A stretch of DNA of 64,000 nt from Klebsormidium nitens (lineage: Eukaryota; Streptophyta; Klebsormidiophyceae; Klebsormidiales; Klebsormidiaceae). Position numbers and translations under genes: made by a program. The notes below the pieces were generated by a model. That model made no database searches and had not been told where the DNA came from. It worked only from the letters and a program-made list of their open reading frames with translations. The stretch is from positions 183,749-247,748 of the forward strand of contig DF236954.1 of NCBI GenBank assembly GCA_000708835.1, written 5' to 3'. Below, piece by piece: positions 59,194 through 64,000 of the stretch. Position 1 is the stretch's first letter. Each line of letters starts with the position of its first letter.

Positions 59194-59682
59194 ATGACGT
59201 CATTCTATCCGAACCCGGCCAAAAGTTATAGATTGTACGGCCACGTCGCGCTAGGACAGTCTATGGAGAGACGTGGCCGCATTGTCGTCTTCAAATTGAC
59301 CTATTCCCATTGGTTGCTCGCTTGTGGTCAAGTTGTACCCAGAAACGAGGTTTGGACATTCTGGACGGTAGAAATATTGGGCAGTCCGCATTCCGCTCCA
59401 TCCCCCAGTCCGACGGAACGCCACACCTGGATATGGCCAAGCCCGGATTCCGTAGGGGCACGAGCGGAACATTTTGCAAGTTCGAACGTGACGGATCCGC
59501 CGATGGGCACGTGGCGCATTGAGGCTGCGCCACTTGAGCACCTAAATTGCACGATAACCGTAGCGCTGCATAATTGCACTGGCACCATGGGGCAGCCAGT
59601 CTGCATTGACAACCTGCAGTCTGTACTTGCCGCCGCCGGCGGTAATGGTTACCAAGTTGGAGGCTCGAGTACTCGAGCCTGA
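59194..59682 (+). CDS. Doubtful ORF, 162 aa
   Basis: An ATG-initiated open frame in a GC-rich patch. An equally long open frame lies on the opposite strand (59291-59839), so composition alone may explain both. No motif is recognised. It is reported only so that the gap between PLATZ and the cryptochrome is described. Confidence 0.2.
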   Translation: MTSFYPNPAKSYRLYGHVALGQSMERRGRIVVFKLTYSHWLLACGQVVPRNEVWTFWTVEILGSPHSAPSPSPTERHTWIWPSPDSVGARAEHFASSNVTDPPMGTWRIEAAPLEHLNCTITVALHNCTGTMGQPVCIDNLQSVLAAAGGNGYQVGGSSTRA

Positions 59683-60521
59683 CTCGGAGGCAACCTGTCA
59701 AGCTAGACGAATTGGAACCTGGGAATAAGCGGGAGAAATGCTCGTCGACCTCACGCGTGGATCTGGAGGCAGGCACGGACGAGAAGACGGATCTACACGA
59801 AGGAAGAGGGCAACTGAAGAAGCTGGGTCTTTGCAGCATTGTAAGTTATTCCCGCTTGTCTCCTTGTTGGAGTTCCCGATGTGGCGGTCCAAATGTTCTT
59901 TGAGGATTGCCATCTGTGATCAGTCACATCGTTTAGGGCTTTCCTCAGGCTGTCGGCAGCAGTCAGTCGAAAAAGATGTGGGGTTTATGATGCTCAGGTG
60001 TCACACTAGTCGCAGCCTGCTTGATCCTTATTTTGTTGGATGTGTTTGGGCTGATCCTTTTTATCAGCTCTTCACTTCTAGCGATCTTGTGTTAAACTTG
60101 TGCCGACTTCATGTTGCTGTGTCGTGCTTATGTCGTCAAAACTATTTGCTGCTTCTCCATCAGCCGTGGTATGATCACGTTTGGACCAGCATGCTGTTCG
60201 TGTTACTGTTCGAGGTTCAGCTACAAATCACTCCACAAACCTGTCCATAGTCGCTGTGGCGATTGCTCTGTCTTGATCTGTCGGGTTTTCTCATTATTTT
60301 GATGCCATCGACTATTTGGGCTTGGCGCCACTTTCATTTCAATAATGTTTTGACGCCATCAAAGCCTTTTTCTTTGGATCGTGGCGCCACTCTTATTGCT
60401 TGAAAATTCAAAGTTGAACTTCTGGCGGGGACGGATGTAGGCAGATGTATTGGCTGGTATGAAGGGCGCCAGCTTGTTGGGAGTCCTAGCATGCACTGAG
60501 CCTCCTGATAGTGTTCACTCC

Positions 60522-60597
60522 AAATTGGAGTCAACAGCTACCTGAAATTTATTTATCACTGTAAATTGGAAGTCAACAGCTACCTGAAAGTTATTTT
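60522..60597. repeat. Direct repeat of about 34 bp
   Basis: AAATTGGAGTCAACAGCTAC plus CTGAAATTTATTT at 60522-60554 recurs at 60563-60597 with one inserted base and one substitution. Confidence 0.8.
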
Positions 60598-61295
60598 CTA
60601 GCCCCTTCGAGCAGCCCAAAAACACCAACATAAGGGAATTGCTTTTCAGCTGCATGGATTTGGGCATCTATTTTAGTGCAATTCCGAGGTGCCCGCTTTA
60701 GCTCTCTCAATGTAAGGCCCTTTCTTGCCCAGATTGCAAGATCATTTATGCATCCTTAGTCCACACTTTTCAGTGTCAGCACCCATGGTCTGCTGATGAA
60801 CAAGCAGTTTACGTTCCAGTGCACCACGAGGCGCACGGTAAGGTCGGTCATACTGTTAGAAACCTGGAAGCCATCTTCTGGGGCTTTGCTGGCCAACCCA
60901 AGTTGGTGTTCAGCAAACTTGCAATCTTAGAGTCTTCACATTTTTCAGTATATTACAGCAGCAGATCCAAGTTTACTTGAGGGTCACCCTGTATTCAAGC
61001 GATACCTTGTGCAGCCGGCTTAGCAACTGTAGTGAGAGTGATCGGTACCCCGTGCCAGGGTTGAACTGGCTTGTCACAGCTTTGACTAGTTTGCCTCGAC
61101 CAGCACCATAGTTCCTCAGACTGAACCATCTACTAGTTATTGCAGGCTTACAAGAAAGGGAATTCTATCAAAATTTTCTCCGCGGAAGGAAAAAAGTTAT
61201 AGTGCAATATCATGATTCCTTCCACCAGCAGATGCATCCACTCTCAGCAACATCCCGAGGTTGACATTCGTGCGCCAGCTCGATGAGGCTGAACT

Positions 61296-61350
61296 CAGCT
61301 CAAACCCAGCTCAAACCCAGGTCAAACCCAGCTTAAACCCAGCTTAAACC
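61296..61350. repeat. Minisatellite, five 11 bp units (CAGCTCAAACC)
   Basis: Five tandem units with two positions varying (CAGCTCAAACC, CAGGTCAAACC, CAGCTTAAACC). The array ends 65 bp before the ATG of the cryptochrome gene, so it lies in its promoter or 5' UTR. The AAACC part resembles plant telo-box sequence only loosely. Confidence 0.85.
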
Positions 61351-61415
61351 CAGCTCTCAAGTCTGACTGACTCGACCCACTCCGTTTGCAGGAGAAACGA
61401 TCTTTCGTCGCACAC

Positions 61416-63676
61416 ATGGTCTCCATTCTCCGCTCTGCTTCCTGCCCAACAGCAAAAGCAGTCAGCAACTGTTCCGCCAAGTGGGCGCTCCGGCAGCTCG
61501 CTCCGGCGCAACCAATCATAGCGCGCCACGTCAGCAAACCTGCCCGCTTAAACCTCCACCCAACTTTTACCCCTGCCAGAAGCAGTGTCAGAGGGATCCC
61601 CCAGCCAAGTGGCCCCTCGTTTCCCCATAGACGGGCGGAAGGGAGTTTCCGAAGCAGGGCCGCTCAATTCAAAAGCAATCAAGTAGGAGAAGGGTTCGCC
61701 TCATTTGGATCATTAGGGGCTACCAGCAATCTTGAAACAGTTAGCACGCCTAGTTTGCCCAGTTCGTTTCGTGGGTCGCCGCTCCAAGGCTCGTGGACAC
61801 TCGTTGGCTTTGTACGCGTCAGAAGCGCAGGAGGACATCGGCAGGGGAGAGGCTTCTGCACACAAGCGGCGGCTCGGGAGTTTGTGATCAAAGGTGAGGA
61901 AATTTCTGCCGTTTCGTTTTGGGGAGGCGGTCTTATAAACCTGCGACTTCTAGAAGGTGTTCAACAGCTAGTTGTACCTGTGGAGTAGAGTTGCTCTTGT
62001 TCCCAATTTTAATCCACAGTGGCTAGTGGTCGAGAAAACAACTTGTTTGGCGGTTCCAAAGACGTCGAAGCTGAGTTTGTTCTTGTTCTGGGAACCTAGG
62101 TTTATCTAATGTGTCGCATCACCTTACATGCGAAGCTGTCGTCCAGTGGCAGGCAGATTGCGGCCATGTTATGCAGAAGGCAGAACGTTCTTCGCGAATG
62201 TTTCATTGTCCTAGCCAAAGTTAGCGCAAGAATCCACTCGCAGCAGCCGACATTTCCGGTCGCTCCTTGACGGCTCTCTTTGAGTCGTCTCGAGCACGTG
62301 TCCCGGTCATGCGTAGCGCACAAGCGTCGATACCTCGCTTTTACCCCGCTCCTTTTCAACTGCATCACAAGCAACCAAGGTCTCCGTCCATGAACTTCGT
62401 TTTTCGTCTTTTACAGAGACCGACATGGCCTCTACCAAAGAGACGCCCGTCATCTTATGGTTCCGCAGCGACCTGCGGTTGCACGACAACGAGGCGCTTG
62501 TGCGGGCAGCAGAAGCATCGGATTCCGTTGTCCCGGTCTTCTGCTTCGACCCGCGGATCTACGGGCGGACGTACCACTTCGGCTTCCAGAAAACGGGACG
62601 TAAGTCGCTGGTTCCCTTGCAATTGATGTCCATCTTTCTTTGAATCATTATTTGCGTATGATGTTCTCGTTTCGTCCTTCCACGGAAACGTAGGAGGGAT
62701 GAGATCTGGGCTTTTGTAGGGCTGCTTCATGCACCCCTAGAATACAAAGATGGCCGAGGCATATGGATCCGGCTTTGAATCTAGTCGGCTGTGCGCAATG
62801 AGCGGCGCATCAGTTTTGTGTCCGGACGGTTGAGTTTGCAGGTAGAAGGGTGCTGTTACGATCACAATTGTCTTTTGACCCTTCAGCTTGATGTTCGTTA
62901 CCATCAAGTTTGATTACCTCAATTAGCACAATTCACTGAAAACGAATCTCGGTGGTTGCTTTCTGTCTGCTGTCTGACGATCCTGAGTTCTTTACGGCTT
63001 CCATTTTCGTACCTCTGGTCTTCGTAACTTCCATCCTGTAGACTCAAGGCTTTTAAGGGTTGCAGTCCTTCGACTTTTTCAACCCATTCGGTTCGTGCTG
63101 AGGTTCCGCTCTCCTTGCGCAGCCTTGCGCGCCCAGTTCATCTGGGACGCCGTCTCCGACCTACGTCAGCAACTACGTCAGCGGGGCGCGGACCTTCTCG
63201 TGCGCGTCAGCAACCCGGAAGACGTCATCCCGTCTCTCGCAAAATCCGTTGGCGCACAGCGCGTTTTCGCGTCGCTCGAGACGTGCTCCGAGGAGAAAGC
63301 GGTAGAGCGGCGCATGCTACACAAGCTCCAGGAGGGGAACTCTAGAGGGTTTCTGGAGCTGGTATGGGGGGGCGTAACGATGTATCACATCGACGACTTG
63401 CCGTTTCCGGCTGCAGCGGTTCCGGATGTTTACACCCAGTTCCGGAAGGGGGTGGAGAGCCGGTCGAAGGTACGGGAACCTCTAAAGATTCCGAAGCTGA
63501 AGCCCATTTCGAAGGAGGTTCTCGGGAAGATTCAGGCGGCCGGAGGGCCCGGAGAGATGCCCCGATTGGAAGCTTTAGGGGTGGATCCGCAGGCGATGGA
63601 CCCCCGGGGGGTGCTGCCATTCAAGGGCGGGGAAACGGCGGCGCTGGAGCGGTTGAATGACTACTTCTGGACAAAG
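61416..63676 (+). CDS. CRY-DASH: DASH-type cryptochrome, 5' part, with organelle presequence
   Basis: Exons 61416-61893, 62417-62599 and 63123-63676 join in phase (405 aa seen); the gene runs off the right edge. The photolyase-related N-terminal domain begins at about residue 170 with PVILWFRSDLRLHDNEAL, then VPVFCFDPRIYG, KTGPLRAQFIWDAVSDLRQQL, GADLLVRVSNPEDV, WGGVTMYHIDDLPF and DVYTQFRKGVE. This order and the YHIDDLPF block fit DASH cryptochromes (FAD- and folate-binding, repairing CPDs in single-stranded DNA). The first 159 residues are Ser/Arg/Ala-rich with few acids, as expected of the dual plastid/mitochondrial targeting sequence of plant CRY3. An internal ATG (62425) directly before the domain could give an untargeted form. 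The FAD-binding half lies outside the window. Confidence 0.9.
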
Positions 63677-64000
63677 GTAGGCTTTGGCTATGGGGAACTT
63701 GTTGAATTGACTTTGAAGGGTTCCGCTGAGGCTCGAAGATGAAGTTCCAAACCCAGAGCAAACCGAATTACGTGGAGCGGCTTCGACTCTTTTTTCTGTA
63801 TGAACCAAGCGTAACTAGAGAACTCTGGCTCATTACCCGTCCGCTCTGCTCCTTTCAATTGAAGATGTCCGGAGTAGGAGTACATAGAGCTCAACGAGCT
63901 GTCACTCTGAGCTTGCTTCGGCATACTCAAGATGGCGTCGCATCCCGTGTCATGGCAAGAGTACAACACCACCTCGGGTGCAAATGTGCGCGTCAGGTTC

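Larger units (their letters stand above)
58711..61415. other. Intergenic between PLATZ and cryptochrome genes (divergent)
   Basis: 2.7 kb separating two genes transcribed away from each other. It contains the doubtful ORF, a short direct repeat at 60522-60597 and an 11 bp minisatellite near the right end. No RNA gene was seen. Confidence 0.45.

Noticed and set aside
59291-59839. 182-codon minus-strand ORF
   Set aside because: It overlaps an equally long plus-strand frame; neither has motifs, and both are likely compositional.
61040-61085. tRNA-like 'gtgccagggttgaactggc'
   Set aside because: No matching acceptor stem or A box at the right distance; no tRNA fold could be drawn.

Overview
The window is nuclear DNA of a green plant lineage. 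Genes are split by many GT-AG introns of roughly 130-1300 bp, exons are GC-rich with AT-richer introns, and the recognisable products are typical of Viridiplantae: a PLATZ zinc-binding protein, a FAC1-like AMP deaminase with an N-terminal membrane anchor, an organelle-type ferroportin and a DASH cryptochrome with a presequence. Gene density and style suggest a streptophyte alga (Klebsormidium-like) or bryophyte. That is inference; no organellar or rRNA marker is present to confirm it.

Layout. 0.1-6.9 kb (+): 3' six exons of a large gene of unknown function, whose introns and 3' flank carry about 16 copies of a 19-25 bp palindrome. 8.6-13.7 kb (+): a ketoacyl-ACP-synthase-III-like (thiolase fold) gene, eight exons in consistent phase, with an in-frame TGA three codons after the catalytic Cys. 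15.0-21.4 kb: two head-to-head pairs of related F-box genes (A<- ->B, C<- ->D); A and C are frameshifted, D has lost its ATG, only B looks intact. 22.3-27.6 kb (-): ferroportin/IREG-type transporter, seven exons. 28.5-34.7 kb (+): ALG3, the Dol-P-Man-dependent alpha-1,3-mannosyltransferase of N-glycan assembly, eleven exons. 35.7-49.1 kb (-): complete AMP deaminase, sixteen exons, 895 aa. 50.9-53.4 kb (-): unrecognised membrane protein. 55.6-56.0 kb (+): small orphan ORF. 56.3-58.7 kb (-): PLATZ protein. 61.4 kb to the right edge (+): 5' part of a DASH cryptochrome. Spliced models were built by requiring GT/AG borders and unbroken codon phase; the ferroportin, ALG3 and AMP deaminase models close exactly (715, 423 and 895 aa).

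The genes do not form one pathway; this is an ordinary housekeeping neighbourhood. The most unusual structure is inside the AMP deaminase gene: at least nine of its sixteen exons are accompanied in the adjacent intron by one to three partial, progressively decayed copies of their own exon border (exon plus splice site), spaced about 100-215 bp. I call these exon echoes. The second is the gene-restricted palindrome family at the left end. Neither is explained by a standard mobile element visible here.
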